Part shown: one piece after another, positions 13,101 to 25,525 of the stretch
Layout: each line of letters opens with the position of its first letter
Numbering within the stretch: the stretch's first letter is position 1
Assembly (NCBI GenBank): GCA_018873245.2
Contig: JAEMBT020000001.1
Span: forward strand, 17,734,220 to 17,798,219
DNA: 64,000 nt
Origin: Archegozetes longisetosus
Lineage: Eukaryota; Arthropoda; Arachnida; Sarcoptiformes; Trhypochthoniidae
Direction: 5' to 3'
Notes under the pieces: model-generated
Databases searched by the model: none
What the model was told of the DNA's origin: nothing
Seen by the model: only the letters and a program-made list of their open reading frames with translations
Program-made: the position numbers and the translations under genes

Positions 13101-16100
13101 TATATTCATTTATGTATTATATTCACTTATTATTACATTCATTTATTATTATATTCATTTATTATTATTCTTTAATTAACTTTTGAACAATTAAAAATAT
13201 TTTAAATTTAATCTAATAATTTATTATAAATGAGTAGTGAATCTAAATAGGTTGAGAAGTGTATAAATAAATATTTATCTTATAATATAGAAACTATTTT
13301 AAATGTGATTTATAGACTAATTAACTATTCATTTTAGTTAATTTAGCAAAATCTTTCTAAAACATTGACTCATGTTTCTTTCTTTAATACAAGCTAATCT
13401 TGCTGCAAGATTAACTATCAAAAAATACTAAGTCAGGAGTAACTAAATCTTAATGCTTATCATGTAATTATTGTACGGTCACCTCTCGCTATAGTTGACA
13501 CTCTAATACGTAAGAAATGAGTTCATTATAACGAGAGTTCATTATATTGGATATAGTCTGAAGACAAAAAAAAGAAAATAAAAAAGTATAGACAATATGG
13601 GACTATATAGGACTATATAGGAGTATATAAGACATAATAAGAGAGAGCAGACTGTATGTCTGAAGTAGTCAGTCGTGTTCTATTTAGCTTAAGATGATAG
13701 TTTGCTTTTCGCTAACGATTAGCTACCCTTTAAGCACTATTTATAAATGAAAATTAAAGCGCAAATATTGGACTCTTATCTTCCTATATCCCTACCAATT
13801 GTCTATTTATAACTAACACTTGCGAACTTATCAACTTTTATATCAATTCTCATTTTCAGCTAGCATATTCAGCTAAGTCAACGTGAATTAGATGGAGAAA
13901 GAAGAAGAAAAAAGAAAGAAGAAGAAGAAGAGGAAAGAAGAAGAAGGAGAAGAAGAAGAGTATTAAGGATGAGGAGTACTATAATTAGATTAGGAGAAAG
14001 CAAGTACAATACTCTATAACAAACCTGAACTCATTTTCATGCCGAGTTTGAGCTAACTTTGACTCATAAACAGAAAATATGATTATGAATAAGTGTCAAT
14101 GCTATTAAAACACTCTTATGCTATAAAAACGTATGTATTGATACTTATATTCATTAAAATACAACCAAATGTTAATCAAATTAAGACTAGGTGTTAATGC
14201 TTGCGATTCTTATATATAAATCAAACAAAACTAAGAATAATTTAAATACCGGTTTATTGTCGTTCAATTTCATCCATGAAATCAACTTATTAGGCATTTT
14301 TGTGCCATTTTTGTTAGTATCCGACATCTTTACTTTGGTCACTGAAGTCTTTTCTGGACATTTCTCGAAAAGTAGTACTCGTTCAGCGACAGATCCCTTT
14401 GCCAAATAAGGCTTAACTGGAATCTGTCCGAACACCAGTTTTCCATTAACAAACTTTGGTTCAACTGGTTTAGGTTCAGGTTTAGGCAGAGGTCGAGACA
14501 GAGTAATAATTCTAGGTTTTGGCTTATCATTTGCTGGTTTTGGTTTACCAGAATTACCAGAATTTCCAGAATTTCCATTAACTTTATTATTATTTCCATT
14601 TTTCACAACCAGTTTTTGGTCATCTTTAGTACTCATCCGAGAGTTTCTCTGAAGCAATGCTTTCTCATCATCGGTCAATTGTTGCGCAATAAACTGTTCC
14701 ATCGATGACTCAGGAGCTGATAATGGTCTCGATTTGCCATTTCTCTGCTTTGAATCAGAGCTGGTTTTCTGACAAAGATCAGACTTAGTAGTAGAAGAAG
14801 TATTAGAAGAAGTATTAGTAGAAGAAGACAAAGTTTTCACAGGTGATGGTGACATTTGAACGAAGTTTGGAGAAACATTTGATGGCACACTGAAGGAAGA
14901 AGTTGGTTGAAGTGGTGTTGGTGTTGGTTCCAGTCGCGTTCGCACGCATTTGGAGTCAATAACACTCTGTGTTGGCGCAGATGCAAGTGTGGCACTCTCT
15001 CCAACTGATCCAAATGGTGGCGATGGCGCTGATAGTGATGCTATTTTCGGACTATCAGAAACAGGTGTATTTCGAACTATAATAGTTCGTTGTTTTGCTC
15101 CTTCTTTAGTAATATCTTTTTTATCTGTGTTTGTCTCTGATGATGGGCTCTCACTCTTTCGTAACTCGATTATTGATTTGTATCTATGTTTTACAGTTAA
15201 ATTTTTATGTCAATATATTCTTTGTTTTTACTGTTTATCTTTCTTTATAGATATGTTTTCTTTGAGTAAACATTTTTCAAAATTTTTCAAACTTTTAATA
15301 AACTAACTCTAAAACTGATTTAGTTGAGATGAATGAGCTTTTATTGATTAAAGCGTATATTATGTTATTTATAAGTAATAACGGGTAGCACACAAATTGA
15401 ACAGAAAACTTACTAAGATTTAAGTATAGAATTTGATTTCTATTTGTTGTGTTACTACTACTTCTTTGCTTACTACTGCTATGATTTTGTTATTCACCTC
15501 CCAAAATATAGCTTCATTCTAACATTTTTGCAAGTCAAATTTTAGGTAGAAGATAGCAAAAAGATAACAAAAACAGAAAACGTAGTAAAAAAATAGAAAA
15601 AATAAGCAACAAATTGCGAAAAAATAGCGAGAAACAGCAAAAAAAATAGCAAAAATAGCACAAAACAGCGCAAACTTTTTATAAGAAATATTTAAAATTT
15701 GCTATACACGCAACAAAATAGCTTAATATTAAAAAAGGGCAACTAAAATAGTACTTCATCTAATGAATAAACAGATTACAGAAAAATAATTTACATCAAT
15801 TGAATGGCAATTAGAAAGAAAGTAGTTTGACCTCAATCAACTAAGATTTAAAGTGTTTCAATTTAAAACTAAGGAAGTCTTAAAACAGACATTGATAGCT
15901 GATTTTGAACATGCAAAAAAAGCTAAATTTTCAATAACTCAACTATAGCTATACCTCGACAATGAAGTCGATTTTGGACTTATGCCAAATATCAGCTTTT
16001 CAGACTGCGATTGCAACGGATCAGATCCTACTTCTACAGATGGCACTGATGAAGATGCTAAGCAAGTAGCTGATGAGGGTGCCGAAGAAGCACCGGATGA

Positions 16101-19100
16101 AGACGCCAAAGAAGCATCTGATGAAGATGCTGAGGAAGCAGCTGACGAAGATGCCGAAGAACCAGCCGATGTCTGGCTCGATGGAGATGAAGAGGTGCTT
16201 CTATCCTGATCGAACTTAGATAAACGGGAGCGGACAAGACTTTGGTTTTTGTCTTTGTCGGCTGGTATTCTAACGCCGAACACATTCTTTGTGGGACTTT
16301 CATCGTTCCTGAGATTATTTATAATATCTATTTGGGGCTGGGATTTAATTACAATCTTCTTTCCTTTCGATTCCAGTTCGTTGGCGGATAACTGCTTCGA
16401 TTCTTGTCTTCGGCGATCTTCTAACACAAAATTCCTGTCAATATATCGCAATTGATTAGAATTTGTTAGTTTTGTTTATGAAAAAGTTTTTTGAGTTTTA
16501 TGTCTATAAAATCGTAATCAATACGATTGCTGTTATAGATGTAAAACTATTATCAATTACGTAACTATAAATGTGAGACGAAAAGCTTGGACATTTAAAG
16601 ATATATTTCTAAACTTATGATTAATATAAAATGAATGTATACTATTTATAAATTAGAATGAACTGAGAAATAATCATGATTAAAGAGATGAAGTAATGTA
16701 AGTTAGATTTAGAAAATTTGGAATGGACTGGATGGAAGAATGGACTAGCAAAATATGCATAGGACTATTATATAAAATAATTAACTCAAGTCATATAGAG
16801 ATAGTTAACGAAAGATAGATGCGAGCAAACATAAACTGATATAATTGAAAAATCAATTAAAATCAACAATCTAAATAAGAAGTTACTAAACCTAAACCGA
16901 AAAATTTATAATCAATATGTTAGATCTGTAAATGATTAATGAATTGATAGAAAATATAAAACGACAAGCGGCATATATTAGAGAAAATCAACTAGCTAAT
17001 ATCAACGTAAACAAATCAAATGTTAGACATCAAACTTAATATATCTACATTGACAAATCTATGTTTATCACAGTCTAGCTTAATGTTGTTTTACATATTT
17101 CAATTTGTATTCATTTTACTTTAACTCAATTAAGTTTAAAACATTTTCATAATTCTAAACGTATTTAAGCTTTAACTTTATTACAACTATATTCCCATAT
17201 ATTCCTCTCTTATAAATAAGATAAACACTAATCCAAGTTTCAGACATTTGATTATTTACAAGTATTAAAATTCAGTCTACGATCAATCGACGAATATTTT
17301 CCAAACCTGTCGACTAATACAATGAGATAACTAATGATGGACAAAAGCTCAAGCTAGATTAAGCATGAAGCTAGCTTGAGCGTAAAGCTAGCTTGAGTTT
17401 GAAGCTAGATTGAGCGTGAAGCTAGCTTAAGCTTGAAACTTGCTTCCGGGGTCTTTTGAGTTCACAAAATAAGCTGACACGATACGAACCCATGTCAAGC
17501 TCAAACTTGCAGATGTGAGCTTCAAGCTCTAAATTCAAAATTCTAGCTGTCATCTTACAACATAATGCCAGAAATTCATAATTTTCACCCAAAATAATCA
17601 TATTCTTGTTAGTGAACGCACTTTTCTTCTAAACCCAACAAAGTACTTCAGATTTTGATTCTGTTTTCACGCAAGATTAGTACTAAGCTCAAGCTCGTAA
17701 ACTTAAGTTGAAGCTCAAGTCCACAAAAGTGAATTTGTGTACATGATTAAAGGCAACAATGATTTATGCTATGGTAATATCAATAACAGAGATATAGATG
17801 AGAACATGCCAACACATAAGAATATTCTGGAATAGGGAAATTTAGACATTGAGATTTGATATTATAATTACATATTAGAGATTAGAGATTAAGAGACAGA
17901 CAAATCTGCGTTAATTTAAGCTATAAATATTCAGATTAATTAGAGTTCAAGAATGAAGTTGAAAGTGTGCCAAAAACATTTGTCGGCACATTTCGCAAAG
18001 GAGTAGGCGAATAATTAAGTCTTATCTCATCTCATTATATCTTTGCACATAAATGGCTCTATCTTTACTTCAACTAACACCCAACTCTTCTTCCCCTTCA
18101 CTTTACAGTTAATCTTCTTCTTTAGCACTTCTTATTCACATTAAGATAAAGTCTATATTTGTCAGCTAAGTATTAGATGAGTTGCGCTAAAGAGTCATTT
18201 ATGACAGGCTATAGTTTAGGCTATGAGTAAACATGAGTACTGAAAAGTTATGGAAAGTTACGGAAAGTTACGGAAAGTTACGGAAAGTTACGGAAAGTTA
18301 CGGAAAGTTATGGAAAGTTATGGAAAGTTACGGAAAAAATACTGAACTCGTGTTCACGTAAACAGAACACTAAATGGGACAAAAACAAAAGCTAGTCAAA
18401 GCTTTCATCAAAGTGTCAAAACAAGATCAGTTTGAAAACTAAATGCAAAAAGACCGGAAATACAGTCTTATTGATCAGTATTGGAAGTTATCATTACTTC
18501 TCTTACATCATGTATATCCTGAAAAATCACTTCTGATCAATAATAAAAACTAAAAAATATATGCGACGTAGTGCATTGTTCACTAATTAGACTCAAGTTA
18601 TAAATTCACAATCAAATCATAGCAGCACACCAGATATGACTATTTTGATAACCACTCTGCTCTCATTTCATGACATTTGGTAAACATCTTTGATTGAATA
18701 GTTTTTATTTAGTTAAATAAATCAATGAGAACTTTTTCGCTTCTTTCTATTCTTGTGTGTCAATATTGTTCTATTTGAATGGTGCTCTTTTGAGTATAGG
18801 ATATGTTTGAGGTACCAGTTGTTTCAATTGTTTAATTTATGTATATATTTGGCTGATAAAAGGTATGAAAAAATTGCCACGGATGCATATAAAAAAACGT
18901 ATTGATCTGAAATAAGAATAACTTCAAATATGAATAGGTGCGATGAAAGATACTGCGAAGGATAACTAAATTGTGCATTATTGTCAAACAAAATAGTTTA
19001 TCTGTAATTATTTCTATTGGACTATTGTTGTAGATATTTATTTTTAGGATTAGTTCTAAATCTATGTATCAAGCAGATTTAGGTATTAAAGACATAATTT

Positions 19101-22038
19101 AATATTATTATAATTAATGCTAAACGAGTTGCGTTGTATTAATAGAATTAATAGAAGAATTGACAATAGAATTAATAGAAGAATTGACAATAGAATTAAT
19201 AGAAGAATTGACAATACGCTGATTGAATTGACGAAAGAAATAAGAAACAGTATTTTAAAGTTAGTAACAAAAGAGGAGTGTCATAACTATAAACATATCT
19301 AATAGAGAAAATAAAGCTATTTTCTATAGTAATAACACCAATAGTATTTAAATAAGTTAAGATAGTAGAATATATTATATCTAGTGCTTAGATAACTTAA
19401 ATAACTATTATGTGAGACATTAATAACAATATCGTAATTGTTATAGTATATATACTTTAGTGACAGTAAAGTACTAGAAGTTTATTATCATATACTAAAT
19501 TAATTATTAATCAAAACTAAATTTCACTTAAATTAATAGTCTATTAATTAGAAGAGCATAACTTGAAGGTCAATTTAAAGTGACAAATAGTTAAGATGAG
19601 AAAGGTTAGTTATAATTAATAGATAAATATAAGATAATGATGTAGCAATTAGAAAACAATTCACTTTTAATACAATAAATATTAATAATAACTATTGAAA
19701 CATAATCTAAAAAGTGTAAAAACAATCAAATAGATTAAAATTAAAATTAACAAACTTACCTATAACAACAATTAAGATTAGTTTGAATCATTAGAAAATA
19801 ACATAACGGGCTAATAGGAACCAAGTAGCTCAATTCAATATACAACAGCTATAATATAGTTGCTTAAGTGATTACTTTTCTCTAACTTTACCAATCTATG
19901 TCTTATCTATTATCAAGTTCTATATTTTATTACCTCCCTTAATTGTTTTCTTCATTAATATGTTTCTATAAAATGTAAGTATTGTTTATTAGTTCTGTAA
20001 TTACTATACTATTTATTTGGTTTGGTTAGGTTGGGTTAGGTTAGGTTAGGTTAGGTTAGGTTAGGTTAGGTTAGGTTAGTTTAGGTTATAGATCCAATAA
20101 TACAATCTATTCTCATTAACAAACGTGAACTTTAAATATTGGCACAAGTTTTGAAGAGGAAAAAATAAGAAATAATAATAATAATTATGGTGAAATAGAA
20201 GAACAAGAATGAGATAAAGTTAGATTGACATTTTGAAAGTGACATACATAAAGAAATAAAAGATAGAGTAGAAGTTACAAGAGAGAGTGAAACAGCTACA
20301 TAGCCTTATATACCTTATATGCCTCCTATATCTATTACACATTTATTAACTCTCATTAAATATCACCTTACCAACTATTTATCTCTTTCCTTTATCACTT
20401 TTACTTATCTACTTTTATTTATTTCTTTCTTCGTTAATTATTCACGTCAATTTTAATAATACCTATTTATTATATCTTTTTATTATTCCCTTTTTATTAC
20501 TATTTCTTTTTTTTGGAAAAACTTTTTTTACTTTTTCAATACTTTTTTGTAACTCTTTACGAAGCTTTTTGTGAAACTTTTTATGAAATCTATTTAAAAT
20601 TTAAAAATGTTTTTATCAAACTTCTCCAAAACTCATTCTCAAAGATGACCGAACAATAGGGATAGCATGAAGACTAAAGCAGATGATAGAAAAAGCAGTA
20701 ATGTTTGTAAAACAAGAATTGACATCTGTTCATAGGCTGGCACTTGAAGGCTGATTGTTTGTGGAAGATGTTTACTTGGGGTCCTAAAACTTGATTATAC
20801 TAATTATCACTTCAAGTTATATAACTGTCTCTTTCTAATATGGTATAATAATTATAGAATAACTGCATTTTTGATTCATTTTACTTATCATTGCACTCAA
20901 ACACTATATCTTTAAGTTATTATAAGTTTATTTTAAGTTCATCTATAAATCTTAGTTAAATGAAGTCAATTTAGAATCAATTTCAACTTAACTAATATAA
21001 TGATAGTATGAAATTAAGAAAAACATTATCTACTATATGCTAAACTCGTCTCCATAAGTGATTTCAGTGATTTGGCACTATTTCTAGTTTAGTATTGAAA
21101 CCTTTAATCACTATCTAGAAAGTGAACCAATGTTGGAAGTACATGGAAACGTGAGTTTCACCATCAACATTGAAATCATTGACACTGAATCGTGTGACTG
21201 AGAAGCATCAGTATTAATAGAAGATCGTATTTCGATTGAAATATTGCGAAACAATATAAATCAAATTGATTTTTTGCTTGATACTTTTTGCTTGATACTT
21301 TTTTGCTTGATACGTTTTTGCTTCAGTTAGTACTCGCTAACTTTCAACTAATTAATTAATAGATTAACAACTTGTTCAAATTGAATAACTTTCTAATGCA
21401 CAACAAATTAAAGATTTGAAATGCTTTCAGGCCTTACTTAATCTTAAGTACAAAATGCTGTTAAACATTCGACGCCCTAATCAGTCAATAGACTAACTCA
21501 TATGTCATCATTACATGAATTGTCATGGATTTAGTTGAAACAAACCAAAATCAATTATTTTCTTAGTCAAAGCCTTTCAAATACCCGTCAAATGCTTGAA
21601 AACTACTAAAACAGTTTACATAAAAACTTAACAAACCATCAAAACAAATGAAAGATAATAAGAAAAATGGTCGACAACAACAAACCTAAGAAGTGTTTCC
21701 AAGTCTGCAGGTTCTTCTTCGACCGCCAACAATTCAATAGCAGCTTGGATCTTATCGCGATAACTCTCAACTTTGGCCACAATTGGAGTTAAAGTTTGCA
21801 ACTTTTGGAGATCGACAGCTGGCGGAAGAATTAATGGGGAACACAAACCATAGTGAACAGCACCGCAATCTGCACCATTCAGACCCAATTTGGGATCTGT
21901 AATACACGGACAGTGCTCTAGTGCGTGAATTGATCTGACGGATGAAAGATCAACACAAACTGAGTAGTAATAAATCACTCTATTTGATACAATTCTTATT
22001 GATGGTAGTATTGATCCTCGAGGCAAACTTGAACACAT
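9851..22038 (-). CDS. PPP2R3A: PP2A regulatory subunit B'' (PPP2R3A/PR130-like), 1066 aa
   Basis: Calcium-binding B'' subunit that would direct the PP2A catalytic core to substrates. Exons on the minus strand: 22038-21686, 16434-15955, 15183-14250, 12346-12012, 11860-11439, 10746-10466, 10407-10160, 9998-9851; all phases fit and the total is 1067 codons with the stop. Exon 1 resembles the human PR130 N-terminus (YYSVCVD, IHALEHC, GADCGAVHYGLC). Exons 2-3 are disordered, with a Ser/Ala tract and KGSVAERVLLFEK. Exons 4-7 give the B'' core: IPRFYYPLGRP, FHSRYIHTVIARIFY, SWSGRISLPELRKSNFLQ, a first EF-hand (DKDHDLYISKSDL), RIFSGAVTRG, a second EF-hand (DLDGDGFLSMYE), and YLDHEQRDPFA. The last exon adds an acidic Tyr/Asp tail. 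If the last intron is retained, translation stops at 10156. Core identity is secure; the join to exon 1 across a 5.2-kb intron is inferred from phase and similarity. Confidence 0.85.
10078..10133 (+). repeat. (AAT)n microsatellite in the last PPP2R3 intron
   Basis: About 18 AAT triplets in a 161-bp intron. Length variation here could alter spacing between the donor and acceptor of the last intron. Confidence 0.9.
10925..11160. repeat. Dispersed repeat, copy 1
   Basis: This stretch of a PPP2R3 intron aligns over about 230 bp with 24912-25140. Shared segments include TACTATATTGAATRTT, TTAATATCTTC and TGGAAAGCAT. No TIRs, poly-A or coding potential are obvious, so the class of element is unknown. 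Confidence 0.6.
11213..11345. mobile_element. Possible short MITE with AGGGTGACTAC ends
   Basis: The left end reads AGGGAGACTATT and the right end, reversed, AGGGTGACTACTT. The right end matches the left end of the element at 35857-36327. No clear target-site duplication is seen, so this may be a decayed or chance inverted pair. Confidence 0.35.
11888..11972 (+). repeat. TTAGG-type repeat grading into AGCTT pentamers
   Basis: Runs of GGTTA with single-base variants pass into TTAGC/AGCTT units inside a PPP2R3 intron. The pentamer period is kept while the unit changes. Confidence 0.75.
12347..14249. other. PPP2R3 intron between the disordered and core exons
   Basis: Intron of 1.9 kb. It holds GTTTGGGTAT-like degenerate repeats near 12760-12850 and a purine-rich GAA/AAG tract at about 13885-13965. 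No other gene is supported. Confidence 0.5.
13885..13965 (+). repeat. Purine-rich GAA/GGA tract
   Basis: About 80 bp almost entirely A and G, mostly AGAAGAAG with GGA interruptions, inside a PPP2R3 intron. Confidence 0.7.
17339..17440 (+). repeat. GCTAGCTTGAG minisatellite
   Basis: About five diverged units of roughly 17-18 bp built around AAGCTAGCTTGAGCGTG. The core GCTAGC is palindromic. A related array is at 25336-25525. Confidence 0.75.
18241..18336 (+). repeat. 10-bp minisatellite YGGAAAGTTA
   Basis: About nine head-to-tail copies of CGGAAAGTTA or TGGAAAGTTA, nearly perfect. Confidence 0.9.
19139..19214 (+). repeat. 24-bp tandem repeat
   Basis: Three near-perfect copies of a 24-bp unit (AATAGAATTAATAGAAGAAT then TGAC). 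Because 24 is a multiple of three it leaves a small open frame (RINRRIDN repeated), which I regard as incidental. Confidence 0.85.
20019..20086 (+). repeat. Interstitial telomere-type repeat (TTAGG)n
   Basis: About 12 TTAGG pentamers, nearly perfect, the longest uninterrupted run in the window. This is the arthropod telomere unit in an interstitial position. Confidence 0.9.
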
Positions 22039-22111
22039 TAAAGGACACTATTTGCCGAAGATATTTTGCTCTTTTCTTTTGGTTGATAGTTGGCTCAACT
22101 TTTTGATGGTG

Positions 22112-22256
22112 TGATTAGGCACTGATTAGGCACTGATTAGGCACCGATTAGGCACTGATTAGGCACTGATTAGGCATCGATTAGGCACCGATTAGGCACT
22201 GATTAGGCATCGATTAGGCACCGATTAGGCACTGATTAGGCATCGATTAGGCACTA
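22112..22256 (+). repeat. 11-bp minisatellite GATTAGGCACT
   Basis: About 13 copies of GATTAGGCACT with CACC and CATC variants, directly 5' of the first PPP2R3 coding exon (minus strand). It would fall in the promoter, 5' UTR or an upstream intron. Confidence 0.9.
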
Positions 22257-22527
22257 GTTCTGATTAGACACTAATACTGTGTCTGATTAGGCACTGATTG
22301 TTGAATCTCTTAAAAATTGATTAACGATACACTGAAAACGGATGGAAAGAGGAAAAATAAATAAATAGACACTTGAAGTGTAGACACAAGTAGTGGTGTT
22401 GCCTTTTCCGTCACATCATAATTACTGTTGGTTATAACTAGAACAATATGCAAACATACAATATTTTAGATTTAATTATATGATATGGTACTTAATATTA
22501 AATATATTTAACTTCTACACAAATTCT

Positions 22528-22620
22528 TTACGATTGTCTTGACTATTCTTTACATTGTTTTGGCTACTCTTTGCGATTGTTTTGACTACTCTTTGCGATT
22601 GTTTTGACTATTCTTTCTGA
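22528..22620 (+). repeat. 23-bp tandem repeat
   Basis: Four diverged copies of a unit like TTGCGATTGTTTTGACTACT followed by CTT. Confidence 0.7.
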
Positions 22621-23452
22621 TGCTTATGTAATCGAAATCTTAAAGTGATATGGCTCTGACGTTAGAATACTTGCCATTAGTTATAAAGTATTGCAGACTA
22701 AGTAAGTTATTAATATTACAGACTATATCAGTAATACAGTACTGAACACCATATAAGTTATACTAATTAAACCATGATTGAATAGACTGGAACCGGTTCT
22801 ACTAATTAAGATCAATTACTATATAAATAGTTACATTGAGACACTTTCTAACTTTTACCGACACTAACTTCAACACAAATTACTATAATTAAATGGATTT
22901 GATCTGAAAACATAAATTCAAATAAGGTGTTATTTAAATAGATAATCACAAAACACTATAGATGTATTAGGACAAGTTGAATGGTAGACAGTTATTATAA
23001 TTGTCCACTCTAGTCTATCCTTGACCTAACACTATGCTAAATCTCACGCATAACACCCATACCTTCTCATACATGTGAATATGTTTCATGTCTTCCATAC
23101 TTTCTCATACGTTTAATACCATTTTTGAACCATTTCCTACACATAATTCTAATTTACGACTAGTTAATAAACAAAACTAAAGAATCAAACTGGCCATTAA
23201 GATATAGGTTTATGATTATTAAATTAAAATTGAGATTTTAACCTTTTACGACCTCAATATTTACGAATATTAATAATGACTCTAAAATTGATTTATTGTT
23301 AATACTTATTAGTCTTATCTTATTTAAAACTTGCCATACTTGTCAACTGCAATCAATTGTGAGATTGCTGTAATCAAAATGGCAATATCTACATTAGATT
23401 TTGCTATTTTCAGACTTTCCATGCTAATAGCAACATTTTTTACTTTTTTAGA

Positions 23453-23457
<5 letters not shown>

Positions 23458-23518
<61 letters not shown>
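23458..23518 (+). repeat. (TC)n microsatellite
   Basis: About 30 uninterrupted TC dinucleotides. Open frames crossing it (Ser-Leu repeats) are artefacts. Confidence 0.95.
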
Positions 23519-24280
23519 AGCCCTAAAACAGTACTATCACTGAACATCTTAACATTACTACTATTTAATAAGTATTAATATTCTTATTCTTGGTAAAGCT
23601 TATCAAATACATAACAATTTCTACTAAAGAATACAAACTAGTATTAATCTTAAAAGACTACAGTAAAGTGAAATATGAGTACTCTATAAATAGTAGAGCA
23701 TGAGTTATCTGAACATAAAATCAAATTATAGAGAAAACAATCTAAACAATGTAGGAAACATCTAATATTAGTAGAAATCAGAATCAGAATCAGAATCAGA
23801 ATCAGAATTTTTAGAGGTCACATTAGGAGAAACGTTGTGAGAAAAATACCAATCTAATACTTACAAACAATTCTCACTATTAGTCATAACAAATATTTAT
23901 AACTAGACATATCTGATTAGTAATAAGGCACTTATAGACAACATATATAAATTGCATACATACCACTGATATAGTACTAAATCTTAACTGAATTATGTAT
24001 ACTTTTCATATCAAATTACGCATTGAAATAATTGCGAACTGCACAAATGCACAAATGTGCACTAAACTGCACTAAACTGCACAACTACATCAACTACACC
24101 AACTACACAATACTATACTAAACTACGCAATACTCCACTCACAACTTTCTAATATTTCTATAGTGTGAGTGAACCAAAATCATAAATAGGCAATAAATGA
24201 GTAGAGAAACAATAATAATAATAAGGATGAGATCAAGTTATAAAATGTAAATGCGATCAGAACAGTGGAGAGAGTGTGCA

Positions 24281-24308
24281 GAGAGAGGGAGAGAGGGAGA
24301 GAGGGAGA

Positions 24309-24345
<37 letters not shown>
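24281..24345 (+). repeat. GGGAGAGA then (GA)n repeat
   Basis: Several GGGAGAGA octamers pass directly into pure GA dinucleotides. Confidence 0.9.
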
Positions 24346-24348
<3 letters not shown>

Positions 24349-24414
24349 TCGAATGTATGAATAGTAGAGATGATAGGAATATGTTTCTAATAATAGTTAC
24401 TACAATTCACTTAC

Positions 24415-24517
24415 ATCCAAATGCTTGATGTGATGCCAAATATTTGGCTAAGCTACGAGCTGCTTCTTCTAGAATCACTTGCACTATGTGTGTTGCCTCT
24501 TCTAGTTGTTGTTGTTT
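24415..24517 (-). CDS. Candidate upstream coding exon, possibly an alternative 5' exon of PPP2R3
   Basis: On the minus strand an acceptor-like CAACAACAG precedes an open frame beginning KQQQLEEATHIVQVILEEAA and continuing RSLAKYLASHQAFG to a good GTAAGT donor. It looks like an amphipathic helix with fairly conservative residue choice. The donor phase would join in frame to an alternative acceptor (ACTACTCAG before 21959) inside PPP2R3 exon 1. It may instead belong to a separate gene. No start codon is seen in it. Confidence 0.35.
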
Positions 24518-24544
24518 CTGTTGTTGGATGACAATAAAGACCAA

Positions 24545-24655
24545 ATAGAGTGATAGGTACTATGTTACGAAGTGATAGGTACTATATTATGAAGCGATAG
24601 GTACTATATTACGAAGTGATTTTGGGTACTATATTACAAAGTGATTTTAGAGTTA
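24545..24655 (+). repeat. Tandem repeat around GATAGGTACTATATTACGAA
   Basis: Four diverged copies of a unit of about 23-26 bp; the last two replace GATAG with GATTTTG. Confidence 0.75.
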
Positions 24656-24911
24656 GCAATCACAAGATATATAGTTAGGTAATATTGATAGAAAATAAGT
24701 ATTTGATGAACTAAAAAAGATGTATTTAGTTTGAAAAACATCCAAAAAATTATATTAATAACAGTCTAGTATTTGTATAAATAAACCTTTTTTAAGTTTA
24801 GCACAACTCTATGAGTAGAAATGTTTCAGATATGCGAACAGTTGTAGAAAATCTAGTTTCAGGTTTTAAAGAAAACTTTATCGTATAAGCGATAGTCTTT
24901 CCCTCCTTACA

Positions 24912-25140
24912 CTCCCTAACTTAATAGTCCACCATTGCAACTGGTTAAACTCTCTTCTCATGCCGGTCTGCCTCTCATTCACATCAGTTTGTTGCCAAAT
25001 TTTACTTTACATTTGTTTTGATTACTATATTGAATGTTTTATGAGTTTATTAATATCTTCGACATCATAATCTGATGGAAAGCATATCATCACAACATAT
25101 CACTTCTAGTTGCTATCAGTGATAATCAAATTGTTGAGTG
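24912..25140. repeat. Dispersed repeat, copy 2
   Basis: Aligns in the same orientation with 10925-11160 over its whole length with many substitutions. See copy 1. Confidence 0.6.
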
Positions 25141-25335
25141 TAGATAGAGTGTTGGATTGGACAATGATTTGATTCGTAAAGGATGACAGGACTTAGCTGT
25201 GTTCCAGTTTATACCTTACCAGTTAACCAAATAGTGGTTTGACTTGAGATATGCGAAACTGCAATAATAAAAAGTAAAAGATTTGAATTTAGTAAAACAT
25301 AGTTGTTTTAGGACTTAAATAAAATGCAATAAAAA

Positions 25336-25525
25336 GTTAGTCAGATGAGCTAGCTTGAAGTTAAAGTTAGAAGAGCTAGCTTAAAATAAAAGTTAGAAGA
25401 GCTAGCTTAAAATAAAAGCTAGCTTAAAATAAAAGTTAGATGAGCTAGCTTAAAATTAAATTTAGATGAGCTAACTTAAAATTAAAGTTAGATGAGCTAG
25501 CTTAAAGTCAGATAATCTAGCTTAA
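25336..25525 (+). repeat. GAGCTAGCTTAAA minisatellite
   Basis: About seven units of roughly 25-27 bp with the core GAGCTAGCTTAAAATAAA followed by GTTAGA. It shares the palindromic AGCTAGCT core with the array at 17339-17440. Confidence 0.8.

Larger units (their letters stand above)
16435..21685. other. Large first intron of PPP2R3 (5.2 kb)
   Basis: No coding signal recognised. The intron is rich in short tandem arrays (17339-17440, 18241-18336, 19139-19214, 20019-20086, listed separately) and otherwise AT-rich. Confidence 0.5.
22621..24414. other. Non-coding, repeat-bearing spacer
   Basis: No gene supported. Contains a long CT run at 23458-23518, a short CAGAAT array near 23780, and GGGAGAGA/GA repeats at 24281-24345. 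Confidence 0.5.

Noticed and set aside
15982-16209. Acidic plus-strand frame (DEDAEEAADEDAEE)
   Set aside because: It is the complement of the Ser/Ala-rich exon of PPP2R3, which fits a spliced gene; the plus-strand frame is a shadow.
19117-19302. Open frame with RINRRIDN repeats
   Set aside because: Result of a 24-bp tandem repeat inside an intron; no other coding sign.
22112-22256. Regular direct repeats that could suggest a CRISPR array
   Set aside because: Units are 11 bp head to tail with no spacers, in a eukaryotic setting; a minisatellite.
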